DNA of 64,000 nucleotides from positions 434,001 through 498,000 of the forward strand of contig NZ_AP024326.1 in assembly GCF_018408855.1 (NCBI RefSeq), given 5' to 3'. This DNA is from Caballeronia sp. NK8 (GTDB lineage: Bacteria > Pseudomonadota > Gammaproteobacteria > Burkholderiales > Burkholderiaceae). Of the stretch, positions 16,402 through 24,223 are shown piece by piece. The position numbers and the translations under genes are program-made. Every line of letters starts with the position of its first letter. Positions within the stretch are counted from its first letter, which is position 1. The notes beneath the pieces were generated by a model. The model made no database searches. It was not told where the DNA came from and saw only the letters and a program-made list of their open reading frames with translations.

Positions 16402-16839
16402 ATGCCAACCTACATTGTCGCGGCTGCGGAAGGCCGCCTTGACGCTCAACTGAAGCATGCAATCGCTTCCGGCATCACACAGGCGCACAGTGAAGCGACG
16501 GGCGCCCAGGCGTTCTTTGCCCAGGTGATCTTCCAGGATATCGCCGCCGGGAATCATTTTCTGGCGGGTCAGCCTATAGCGTCGGACCACATTTTTGTAC
16601 ACGGGGAGATTCGAGCGGGCCGAACGTCCGAGCAAAAACAACGATTGCTCGAGCGTATCGTGACTATCGTGGTTGACGAGGCTCGGACGCCTAGCCGCCA
16701 CGTTTGGGTCTACCTGTCGGAACTGTCGCCGTCGCAGATGGTCGAATTCGGTAGAGTCCTTCCTGAACCCGGGCGCGAAGCACAGTGGCTCGAGGGGATG
16801 TCCGGTGATGATCGAAGATTTCTAGACGCGCTGGGCTGA
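16402..16839 (+). CDS. cis-3-chloroacrylic acid dehalogenase-like tautomerase
   Basis: A 145-residue member of the tautomerase superfamily with Pro directly after the initiator Met. Counting that Pro as 1, His28 (ITQAHSEATG), Arg70 and Arg73 (VHGEIRAGRTSEQ), Tyr103 (RHVWVYLSEL) and Glu114 (SQMVEFGRVLPEPG) all fall at the positions of the six catalytic residues of cis-CaaD. Its overall length and the FAQVIFQDIAAGNHFLAG segment also match that family rather than 4-oxalocrotonate tautomerase. Homologues such as Cg10062 keep the same residues but prefer acetylenic or other acids, so the substrate is uncertain. A GGAGA site precedes the ATG. Confidence 0.82.
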   Translation: MPTYIVAAAEGRLDAQLKHAIASGITQAHSEATGAQAFFAQVIFQDIAAGNHFLAGQPIASDHIFVHGEIRAGRTSEQKQRLLERIVTIVVDEARTPSRHVWVYLSELSPSQMVEFGRVLPEPGREAQWLEGMSGDDRRFLDALG

Positions 16840-17423
16840 TTCGCTTCATGGTTACGAGCGACGTGGAGGCAACACCGTCCGTAGGCTCGCGTGGCCGGAG
16901 GGTTCCTACACCGGCCGTTCGACTGCGATCGCCCGAACGTCGGCAACGAGTCGCGAGTTCGCATTGGCGGACGGCGTGGCAGGTCATTCGCGACACGCTA
17001 ACGTGCGAACGGCCAGAAAGCGGCGTTCAGCCGCCTGCCATAGTTTGATGCTCGAATGACCGCAATGGCCGAAGCTCGCACACCGGTCATCCGACAGGGC
17101 TCGGCCATGAGGCGACGTTCGTCCGAGCGCCCGTAGCGCCATACGAAGGTCAGTTGCAAGCCACCGAACGGTCATTCAGCGAACGAGTTCACGCCCGCGT
17201 CCCACATGGCCAATTAACGAGATGGGGGGCGAGTTAAACGGCTGCAGCTCGGTAAAATCGGCGTCCACCCCTGCCGATCATGCCTCCCTGGCATACATGC
17301 TATGCCGCTGGGCCCTCTGTTCAGCCTTTCTTGCGCACCCCATCCTCTTGCCTCGGCTTGCCGCGACGCTGGCGATCCAAGCTGCATCGTGTTGAGCAAC
17401 TTCCACGTACTAGGAGAACCACT
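16840..17423. other. 584-bp gap, degenerate spacer
   Basis: No supported gene. Short frames are Arg/Ser/Pro-rich and lack start signals. The middle (16980-17180) has repeated motifs such as CGGCCAGAAAGCGGCGTTCA and TGACCGCAATGGCCGAAG, the same decayed-spacer style as at 13.6-14.3 kb. The promoter of the following SDR gene should lie near its right end; TAGGAGAACC just before 17424 is its ribosome-binding site. Confidence 0.45.
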
Positions 17424-18173
17424 ATGGGTAAGCTTCAGGGCAAGGTTGCGGTCATTACTGGCGGAAGTAGCGGAATCGGGCTCGCAACCGCGACGAGATT
17501 CGTCGCGGAGGGTGCGTATGTCTTCATTACGGGGCGTCGTCAAATAGAACTAGATAAGGCGAAAGCGATCATCGGCTCGAACGTTACAGCAGTTCAGGGC
17601 GACATCTCCAACCTTGATGATCTAAATCGCCTCTACGAAACGGTGCAACGCGAGAAAGGCGGTTTGGACATCATTGTGGCAAGTGCCGGATACGTCGCAT
17701 CTTTGCCAACGGAGTCCGCAACACCTGAACACTTCGACAAGACTTTCGACATCAACGCACGGGGTACGTTCTTCACGGTACAAAAGGCGCTGCCGATGTT
17801 GCGCGACGGCGGCTCTATCGTTGTCGTTGCTTCCGGGATGCACATAAAAGGTTTTGCGGACTTCGGCGTTTATGCGGCGACGAAGGCGGCAATCCGTTCG
17901 TTCACCCGGACGTGGGCGTCGGAATTCAAAGATCTTGGAATTCGCGCCAACACACTGAGTCCGGGCATGATCGAAACACCGATCGTGGACGGCCTGTTCA
18001 ATTCGAAGGAGGAGGCGGATGGTGCACGGGCAATGTTCAAGCAGATCACGCCGCTGGGCCGCATTGGCCGCGCTGACGAGATGGCCGCGGCGGCGCTATT
18101 CCTCGCCTCAGATGAAAGCAGCTACAGCACAGGCATCGATCTGATCGCGGACGGAGGAATCACCCAGCTATAA
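17424..18173 (+). CDS. SDR-family NAD(P)-dependent oxidoreductase
   Basis: A 249-residue classical short-chain dehydrogenase. The dinucleotide motif GGSSGIGLATA is at about 13-23, followed by GDISNLDDL, NAG-equivalent VASAGYVA, the catalytic Ser in VVASGMH 13 residues before the active-site Tyr, and YAATKAAIRSF. SPGMIETP and ASDESSYSTGIDLIADGG complete the fold. The ATG has GGAGA 8 bases upstream. A related but broken SDR gene follows directly. The substrate cannot be inferred. Confidence 0.92.
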   Translation: MGKLQGKVAVITGGSSGIGLATATRFVAEGAYVFITGRRQIELDKAKAIIGSNVTAVQGDISNLDDLNRLYETVQREKGGLDIIVASAGYVASLPTESATPEHFDKTFDINARGTFFTVQKALPMLRDGGSIVVVASGMHIKGFADFGVYAATKAAIRSFTRTWASEFKDLGIRANTLSPGMIETPIVDGLFNSKEEADGARAMFKQITPLGRIGRADEMAAAALFLASDESSYSTGIDLIADGGITQL

Positions 18174-18270
18174 AGGGAAAGGGGCAAACAGCTTGACAGG
18201 GCGCAATCGGTATACACGAATGCCCTGTAGTGCTTGTTATGGCCCCGATCAACTACGTCGATATTCGCGA

Positions 18271-18884
18271 TGCGATTCGGCCAGGCGCAGCTGGACGCGG
18301 CTGTCGCCGCGATAGGTGGAAATGTCCGTGCCGTGCAGGCGGACGTCGCCAAACTCGCCGACCTGAATCGCCTCTATGACGCCGTCGCGTCGGCGGGATG
18401 CAGCATCGATGTCCTGTCGCCAACGCTGGCGCGGCCATCGCCGGTCCACTGGGGGCGATAACGGAAGAAGATTTCGACGCCATCATCGACGTCAACATGC
18501 GTGGCACACTGTTCACAGTGCAAAAGGCGTTGCCGCTCTTCAACGATGAGGGTTCGATCGTCATGACCGGCTCGATTGCGGGCATGAAGGGTAGAGTCGG
18601 CCGCAGCGTCTACGCAGCCAGTAAGGCAGCGCTGCGCTCCTTCGTCCGTACCTGGGCGTCCAACCTGAAAGATAGCGGCATTCGGGTCAATCTGATCAGC
18701 GCGGGCCTGACGGAGACGGCCGCGCTGGCAAACGCATCGAATACGACGCGCGATGGCCTGGCGGCGCTGATCCTGCGCGGCCGTCTGGGTCAACCGGACG
18801 AGGTCGCCAACGCGGTCCTCTTTTTGGCGTCTCAACGCGAGGGAGTTTCTGCTTTTCGCGGATGGTGGTTACGCCCAGGTGTAA
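18271..18884 (+). pseudogene. Decayed tandem copy of an SDR gene
   Basis: The fragments AAVAAIGGNVRAVQADVAKL, then (after a frame change near 18420) GPLGAITEEDFDAIIDVNMR, the active site SIAGMKGRVGRSVYAASKAA, and (after a second frame change near 18840) EFLLFADGGYAQV with TAA at 18882 reconstruct an SDR closely related to the gene just upstream. The N-terminal cofactor motif GxxxGIG is missing. Two frameshifts plus a truncated start make it clearly nonfunctional. It is probably a tandem duplicate or a neighbouring paralogue that was lost. Confidence 0.75.
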
Positions 18885-19171
18885 GCACTGAACCTGACGC
18901 ATCGGACGGACTTCTTGCGCGGTGCCGTGCAAGGACATATCACGTGCTGATCCAGGTTCACCTCCGTCACGGTCCCGCCGAGGATGTGACTGAAACTGCC
19001 GGGGTCGCCCGACACGACGACATCTGCGCCAGCAGGCGGTTCTTACAGAATCGCGTTGTTTCGTGAGTTTGCCTTGCCAGTCGATGCTCAGCGCGCTGTA
19101 GAGTTTGCGGGGCGAGGGGCGCATGTCGTCATTGCGCTCTGCCACAACCCATCCTGGAGGATCGACAGCAA

Positions 19172-20077
19172 ATGGACCGGATTGAAGTGATGCGCATGTT
19201 CATCCGGGTGGCTGACTCCGGCAATTTCTCAAAAGTTGCGCGTGCGACGGGCGTTAGCCAACCGACGGTCAGCAAGCTCGTTGCCGGACTGGAAGCTCGG
19301 TTGGGTGTGCAATTGCTGCGACGGACCTCACGCGGTTTGAGTCTGACCGATGCGGGCCAAGACTTCTACGACTCCGCAACCGCCATTGTGGAGAGCGTGG
19401 ATGAGGTCGAGGCGAGGGTGGGCAACAAAGAGGCGTCACCGTCTGGCTTGGTCAGGGTCGCGCTTTCACCTGCGTTCGGCCGGATGGAGATCGTGCCCCA
19501 TCTACCCGAATTCTTTGCTCGCTACCCTGATGTCAGTGTGGAATTCGATGTTTCCCAGCGCTACGTCAATCTTGTCGAAGAAGCGCTGGATGTGGCGATC
19601 CGCGTCGGCCCGTTGAGTGATTCGGCATTGCTGGCGCGGCGCATTGGCAGCATGACATACCTTACGACAGCTGCGCCTTCTTACCTCGAGCGGGCAGGCG
19701 TGCCTCGCACGCTAGACGACCTGAAAAGTCACGACTGCATCGCATTCATGTCGCGCGACGCAGCCCGCCCATGGGAGTTTGTCGGACCCGAAGGTCCAGT
19801 CGAATTCACTCCGCAAGGGCCTGTGCGCAGCAATGATGCTGAATATCTGCTCGCGGCCGTGCTGGCTGGCCTTGGCATTGGACACAACGCAGGATGGCTG
19901 TATGCACGAGCCGTCGCTGACGGGCGTCTCGTGCCTTTGCTGGCTGAATTTGCGCCGCCTCCGTTCCCGATTCATGCCGTCTGGTCGGGTAGCCGCCGGC
20001 TGGCAGGGAAGACGCGGGCGTTCATCGACTTTCTGGCCGACTTGTTTGCCGACAATCCTCTTCTAAAAGTTCGCTAG
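19172..20077 (+). CDS. LysR-family transcriptional regulator
   Basis: A 301-residue LysR protein. The N-terminal winged HTH is visible in MFIRVADSGNFSKVARATGV and SQPTVSKLVAGLEARLGVQL, followed by LLRRTSRGLSLTDAGQDFYD and the linker helix. A periplasmic-binding-like effector domain spans about 90-295 (VRVALSPAFGRMEIVPHLPE, DVAIRVGPLSDSALLARRIG). It belongs to the CrgA-like subgroup by pattern. GGAGG precedes the ATG. It reads in the same direction as the downstream MDR/YciI genes, which it may control. Confidence 0.92.
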   Translation: MDRIEVMRMFIRVADSGNFSKVARATGVSQPTVSKLVAGLEARLGVQLLRRTSRGLSLTDAGQDFYDSATAIVESVDEVEARVGNKEASPSGLVRVALSPAFGRMEIVPHLPEFFARYPDVSVEFDVSQRYVNLVEEALDVAIRVGPLSDSALLARRIGSMTYLTTAAPSYLERAGVPRTLDDLKSHDCIAFMSRDAARPWEFVGPEGPVEFTPQGPVRSNDAEYLLAAVLAGLGIGHNAGWLYARAVADGRLVPLLAEFAPPPFPIHAVWSGSRRLAGKTRAFIDFLADLFADNPLLKVR

Positions 20078-20122
20078 ACGCATCCGAATACTTATTCACG
20101 AGTGGCATAGCACGTATGCCAA

Positions 20123-20154
20123 GCCCTCGCCTTCCCGGCGCACTGGGCGAGGCC
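20123..20154 (+). terminator. Possible hairpin after the LysR gene
   Basis: GCCCTCGCC and GGCGAGGCC form 9-bp arms with one mismatch around a 14-base loop, followed by a short T-rich run (TATCTTTC). It lies 45 bp past the LysR stop. The large loop makes the call tentative. Confidence 0.3.
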
Positions 20155-20288
20155 TATCTTTCGTCTCAGGGCGCCACGTAAGAATCTGGTGCCATTGAAC
20201 CGACGGAAGGTATGGCAGTTCACGCAAAAGCCTTCCCGAATCATGCGAACAAAGAGGCTTGTGCATCTTTTCTCCAGGAAGACTTGTC

Positions 20289-21266
20289 ATGCGTGCAATC
20301 GAACTTACTGCTTTCGGCGACCCGGTCACGAATCTCCGTGTTGCTGAACTGCCTGAACCACTGGCACCCGGTGCCAATGAAGTCCTGATCGGTATGGAAT
20401 TCGCTCCCGTCAACTTCAACGACCTTTTGCTGATTCGCGGGACCTTTCCCCAACGTCCGGCTCTGCCGAGCCCTGTCGGCAACGAAGGTGCCGGGAAGGT
20501 TCTGGCCGTCGGCGCGGGCGTGACGCATCTGACAGTCGGTGATCGAGTCGTGCCGCCGCTCTACAGCGCTACGTGGCGCGAACGGATGGTCGTAGCCGCT
20601 AACGAACTGTTCCCGCTGCCAGCAGAAGTGGATGCGAAGCAGGCCGCTATGTTGCGCATCAATCCGCCGACAGCCGCACTGCTGCTCAGCGAACATGGTG
20701 GACTTAAGGCTGGCGACTGGGTCATCCAGAATGCAGCGAATTCCGGCGTCGGACTCTCTGTCATCGCGTTTGCGAAGGCTCGCGGATTCAAGACGATCAA
20801 CCTCGTTCGACGCGTCGAGGCGATTGCTGAAGTGAAGACAGCGGGCGGCGACATTGTGCTTCTCGACAACAACGAAGTTGTCGAGTCGATCTCAGATCTG
20901 ACCCAGAGCGGCAAGATACATCTGGCGATTGATGGTGTTAGCGGCGAGTCAACGGTCCGTCTACTGCAAGGTCTTTCTCAAGGCGGCGCACTCGTTTCGT
21001 ACGCATTCTCGGGCGGTGAGGTGTCGATTCACACAGATCTACGTCCTCTCCTGCGTAAAGCGGTGAGTCTTCACGCTTTTTATCAGGCGCGTCCCCAGTA
21101 CGATAGCCAGATGCCCACGCTGCTGCGCGAAGCGGCTGAATTCGTGCGTGCAGGCAAGCTGAAACCGCCTGTTGCCGCTATCTATCCGATGTCGCGAATT
21201 TCGGAAGCGGCCCAACACGCTATTCGCGGCGGCAAGGTGTTACTCGATCTCCAGTCCGCGGATTGA
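20289..21266 (+). CDS. Zinc-independent MDR oxidoreductase, enoyl-reductase (MECR/ETR)-like
   Basis: A 325-residue medium-chain dehydrogenase/reductase. The GroES-like half has FNDLLLIRGTFPQRPALPS and GNEGAGKVLAVGAGV; the Rossmann half has INPPTAALLL, then GDWVIQNAANSGVGLSVIAF and KARGFKTINLVRR. The last two are characteristic of trans-2-enoyl-CoA reductases and related quinone reductases. No structural zinc cysteines are seen. The ATG at 20289 begins the typical MRAIELTAFGDP; an in-frame Met 10 codons earlier is less likely. Likely co-transcribed with the YciI gene. The natural substrate is unknown. Confidence 0.88.
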   Translation: MRAIELTAFGDPVTNLRVAELPEPLAPGANEVLIGMEFAPVNFNDLLLIRGTFPQRPALPSPVGNEGAGKVLAVGAGVTHLTVGDRVVPPLYSATWRERMVVAANELFPLPAEVDAKQAAMLRINPPTAALLLSEHGGLKAGDWVIQNAANSGVGLSVIAFAKARGFKTINLVRRVEAIAEVKTAGGDIVLLDNNEVVESISDLTQSGKIHLAIDGVSGESTVRLLQGLSQGGALVSYAFSGGEVSIHTDLRPLLRKAVSLHAFYQARPQYDSQMPTLLREAAEFVRAGKLKPPVAAIYPMSRISEAAQHAIRGGKVLLDLQSAD

Positions 21267-21385
21267 TCGGGCGATCTCGTGGAGTAACCGAACCCGCTCA
21301 CGCATATCTCACGAGCATCGCAGTGTGCTTGTTTTCAGGAAACCAACCGGTTTACTGAAACAGACTTTCCAAGGGAGTAGCAATC

Positions 21386-21715
21386 ATGGTTGACGAAAAC
21401 GGTCCTCATTATTTTGTAGCTTTCCAGACGCCGGGACCGAAATGGATTCAGGGCGTGAAATACAACGAGCAACCCGACTTCATGAAGCACGTCGCGTACA
21501 TGATCGAGATGCAGGAGAAGGGGCTCACGGTATTGAGTGGCCCGTTCATGGAAAAGGCTGGTGGCCTCGCCGGCGTCCTGGCTGATGGTGGGATGACAAT
21601 CTTCAAGGCTGCCGATCTGGCAGAAGCGCAAAAGATCGCGACGGACGATCCGACCGTTCAGTCAGGTTTGCTGAACGTCGAAGTCAAGATGTTTTGGGTT
21701 CCTTTTCATACTTAA
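21386..21715 (+). CDS. YciI-family protein
   Basis: A 109-residue ferredoxin-like alpha/beta protein of the YciI type: YFVAFQTPGPKWIQG, then FMKHVAYMIEMQEKGLTVLS, then GPFMEKAGGLAGVLADGG and AQKIATDDPTVQSGLLNVEV. The active-site-like His and Asp (KHVAYM, DDPTV) are present. Family members are small enzymes or ligand binders often found beside catabolic genes; the exact reaction is unknown. AAGGGAG lies before the ATG. It follows the MDR gene by 120 bp. Confidence 0.85.
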   Translation: MVDENGPHYFVAFQTPGPKWIQGVKYNEQPDFMKHVAYMIEMQEKGLTVLSGPFMEKAGGLAGVLADGGMTIFKAADLAEAQKIATDDPTVQSGLLNVEVKMFWVPFHT

Positions 21716-21999
21716 CGCAATTGCATATCAGTGTCATGCCGCCAGGGGCGGCTATAGTGACGCACGCAGAGGTCAAGGCGTTCATTGCGAGCCGGGGTGT
21801 CGAATCGCAAAACGATAACCTCATGCGGCCGTGGCAAGTTGTTGCACTCTGAACACCAGCTCTGGCCCAGAGACCGGCGTTTGTGGCTACGCGAATGGCT
21901 GTTCTGCTCTCAGGACAGCCCTCGCTCTCGTATCGAATTGAAGGGCTGGACCGGGTCGGCAACAGCCGGTGCCGACTCGACACATTGGCGTCTGCGCTG

Positions 22000-22644
22000 C
22001 TACGTTGCTGAACGCAGATAGGCGTCCAGCATCTCCAGATGCATTTCGCAGATTTTCTGCCGATCAGACCAGTGCGCATAATCGCGACCGGTGAACGCGT
22101 TAATAGTGAAGCGGTTCGAAGCGATGTAGTAGCCCATCCCAACTAGGGTGACGTAAAAATCGAGCGGATCGATGCCGCTGCGAAACTGTCCCGCATCGGC
22201 TCCGCGTTCAAGAACCGACCTGACCAAGTCAACCACTGGCGAGATCGTTTCACTGAGCTTCTGCGAAGTCTTGAGGTACCGGCCCTGATGCAGGTTCTCG
22301 TTGTTGATCAAGCCAAGCCATTCAGGGTTGTCCCAAAAGTGCGCCCAGAAGGACCTGGCGAGCGTTGCCATCGCCTCGCGAGGTTGCAGGCCGCTTAGAT
22401 CGAGCTCGCTCTCTTTCTTCGCGTAGTCCGCGTACATGGACTCCAATACGGCGACATAGAGCAGCTCCTTACTGCCGAAGTAGTAGTAGAGCATCCGTTC
22501 ATTGGAGCCCGCGACCTCGGCAATTGCGTCGGTCCTCGCACCGGCGAGTCCGAACTTAGCGAATTGACCCGTTGCCGCTTCGAGAATGCGGCGGCGGGTC
22601 CCCTCTGGATCACGCTTGGTTGGCTTGTGTGGTTTGCTGTCCAT
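22000..22644 (-). CDS. TetR-family transcriptional regulator
   Basis: A 214-residue repressor. The HTH is in GTRRRILEAATGQFAKFGLA and GARTDAIAEVAGSNERMLYY, then YFGSKELLYVAVLESMY; the C-terminal helical ligand domain follows (FWAHFWDNPEWLGLINNENL). The start MDSKPHKPTKRDPEG at 22644 is preferred because it fits the family; a longer frame adds 21 unlikely residues. It converges on the LysR-MDR-YciI group and diverges from the small genes starting at 22806, either of which could be its target. Confidence 0.9.
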   Translation of the reverse strand: MDSKPHKPTKRDPEGTRRRILEAATGQFAKFGLAGARTDAIAEVAGSNERMLYYYFGSKELLYVAVLESMYADYAKKESELDLSGLQPREAMATLARSFWAHFWDNPEWLGLINNENLHQGRYLKTSQKLSETISPVVDLVRSVLERGADAGQFRSGIDPLDFYVTLVGMGYYIASNRFTINAFTGRDYAHWSDRQKICEMHLEMLDAYLRSAT

Positions 22645-22805
22645 TTTTCGCAGTTCCCGTTCGCACAGGGATGATGTATCGACACCATTATGAACGCCAC
22701 ATCGCACCCTCGATCGGTTTGCCGCCTTGCCTTGACTTCACTGCCCGTTCCGTAGGCTCGGTAGTGAGTCGTGACGATAGTGTCGCGGCAGCTAACGGAG
22801 CGGAC

Positions 22806-22949
22806 ATGGCGTATCTAGACCAATTCAGAGACATCGTCTACGCAAATGAGAAGCGGGAGCCCCGCGTCGCAACCTACCGCTTGGTGCTACTTGAAGAAAA
22901 GCCCATTGCGGCTGTTGCTATCCACCTGCATCGTAAGCACCACGCATGA
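22806..22949 (+). CDS. Small hypothetical protein, 47 aa
   Basis: ATG 22806 has GGAG 7 bases upstream. The product MAYLDQFRDIVYANEKREPR continues VATYRLVLLEEKPIAAVAIH and ends LHRKHHA. It is too short for a domain call, but the ribosome-binding site and tight spacing to the next gene (27 bp) support real coding. It opens a five-gene plus-strand series leading to the helicase gene. Confidence 0.5.
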   Translation: MAYLDQFRDIVYANEKREPRVATYRLVLLEEKPIAAVAIHLHRKHHA

Positions 22950-22976
22950 GGCGTTCGCCTCGCTCGGGAGCAAGAA

Positions 22977-23264
22977 TTGAATGTCGTTATCGGACGCATT
23001 GTCGGCCATGAGCTTCGCGGCATTCGCGTGGATCGCACGCGCGTCGTGGTGGAAACGGACGGAAGATTTACCGAGTACTCGCTCGACTTCAACGCTGCTG
23101 ACCTGCCGTCCAGTCGACCATCTCGCGAACCATGGAAACCGCCTGTCGTCGCCGTAGAGTCGCGTGACATCGTCGGCGGCAGCCTGCCCGTTTTCGTAGA
23201 CCTAGCAAGTGCGCGCCCTGTCGACGCGTGGCTGTTGAAGGTTCTTCAGCGACGGTCCCGATGA
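22977..23264 (+). CDS. Hypothetical protein, 95 aa
   Basis: Starts at TTG 22977 with CGGGAG 9 bases upstream; no ATG lies in frame near the start. The sequence NVVIGRIVGHELRGIRVDRT continues RVVVETDGRFTEYSLDFNAA, which is strand-rich and may form a small beta-barrel. The rest is Pro/Arg-rich with a final LLKVLQRRSR. No family is recognised. It lies in the unknown gene series upstream of the helicase. Confidence 0.55.
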   Translation: MNVVIGRIVGHELRGIRVDRTRVVVETDGRFTEYSLDFNAADLPSSRPSREPWKPPVVAVESRDIVGGSLPVFVDLASARPVDAWLLKVLQRRSR

Positions 23265-23355
23265 ACTGCTTTTTCGGCAAACCCTTAAGAATCTCGCGGT
23301 TCGGCCGCTATGACATCGTCTACCGCAGAGCAACGGTTTTAGGAGAAGGTCTGCT

Positions 23356-23742
23356 GTGCCACCGAGATTCATTGAAGCAGGAAACGAGATAAGCCTCGCG
23401 CTTTTGGACATCGAGTTCGACGTGTTCGAGCAGTACACGACGAAAGAAGACCGCATCCAAGCGACTCGCGCCGTCCATGAGCGGGTGCGCCACAAGTACG
23501 GCATGGCGAGCGCTCGGGAGGCGCGTCACTGCCGCGAGATTAGCGCGTTGGTTGCGAACCGACCCGCGATGATGCATCTCTTCGACTATGAAGAGCTCAA
23601 AGCGATGTGCATGCTAAGGGTGATGCCGGCGCTCGCTGACCAATTCATTGCAGCAAAGCGAAGGATGGCGACGTTCGGCTTGCCAGATATCCTTGCATTG
23701 GCAGTCCGTGCGAAAGAGCGCCACGATTGGGGCTGGGACTAG
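23356..23742 (+). CDS. Hypothetical protein, 128 aa
   Basis: Starts at GTG 23356 with AGGAG upstream (TTTTAGGAGAAGG). It is mainly helical: NEISLALLDIEFDVFEQYTT, EARHCREISALVANRPAMMH, YEELKAMCMLRVMPALADQF. It contains three cysteines or histidines in RHCREI and AMCML but no clear metal site. I do not recognise it. Its stop is 8 bases before the next gene, so the two are co-transcribed. Confidence 0.6.
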   Translation: MPPRFIEAGNEISLALLDIEFDVFEQYTTKEDRIQATRAVHERVRHKYGMASAREARHCREISALVANRPAMMHLFDYEELKAMCMLRVMPALADQFIAAKRRMATFGLPDILALAVRAKERHDWGWD

Positions 23743-23750
23743 GAGCGTAG

Positions 23751-24143
23751 ATGCAACGCTATGCGGTCGGAGAATGGGATTCGCTGTGGGGTAGTGACCC
23801 CTACACCAAGCACCGGTTCGTGCTCGACCTTGAGTCGCGCACCGTGATCGCCGGCGAAGACCGCATTCGCGGCGCTTGGTGGTCGATGCGCCTTGAGCAC
23901 GTCGCGTATATGGAGCAAATTCTCAACGAAACGTTTGACTCGATCTGGGAGGAGCCGGAAGAGTTCAGCTTTGTTCGGCAATCCGAGATCCCAGCATGGG
24001 CGACAAAGGCTTGGCCTTGGCCACCGTTGCCCGAGGTCAAGGACGTCGAGAACATGCTGGACAATCCGGATGTTTCCGTCGACCGCGACGAGCTCGGTCG
24101 GATCATCTTCCCGCCTTGCTTCACCGCCGACGGGCGGAAGTAG
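23751..24143 (+). CDS. Hypothetical protein, 130 aa
   Basis: ATG 23751 follows AGGAG. The protein is acidic and Trp-rich: EWDSLWGSDPYTKHRFVLDL, then IRGAWWSMRLEHVAYMEQIL, TFDSIWEEPEEFSFVRQSEI and ATKAWPWPPLPEV. The N-terminal part may form a small beta sheet that displays Trp residues. No family is recognised. It is 80 bp upstream of the helicase start in the same direction. The conserved look and the chain of close spacings argue that this is a working operon. Confidence 0.6.
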   Translation: MQRYAVGEWDSLWGSDPYTKHRFVLDLESRTVIAGEDRIRGAWWSMRLEHVAYMEQILNETFDSIWEEPEEFSFVRQSEIPAWATKAWPWPPLPEVKDVENMLDNPDVSVDRDELGRIIFPPCFTADGRK

Positions 24144-24223
24144 CAGCCGATATCGCGGCGGCCGCAGCGGCGCCCGTCGGTCGACTTGGGGCACACTACT
24201 TCTTTTCGTTGGAAGAGCGATCG

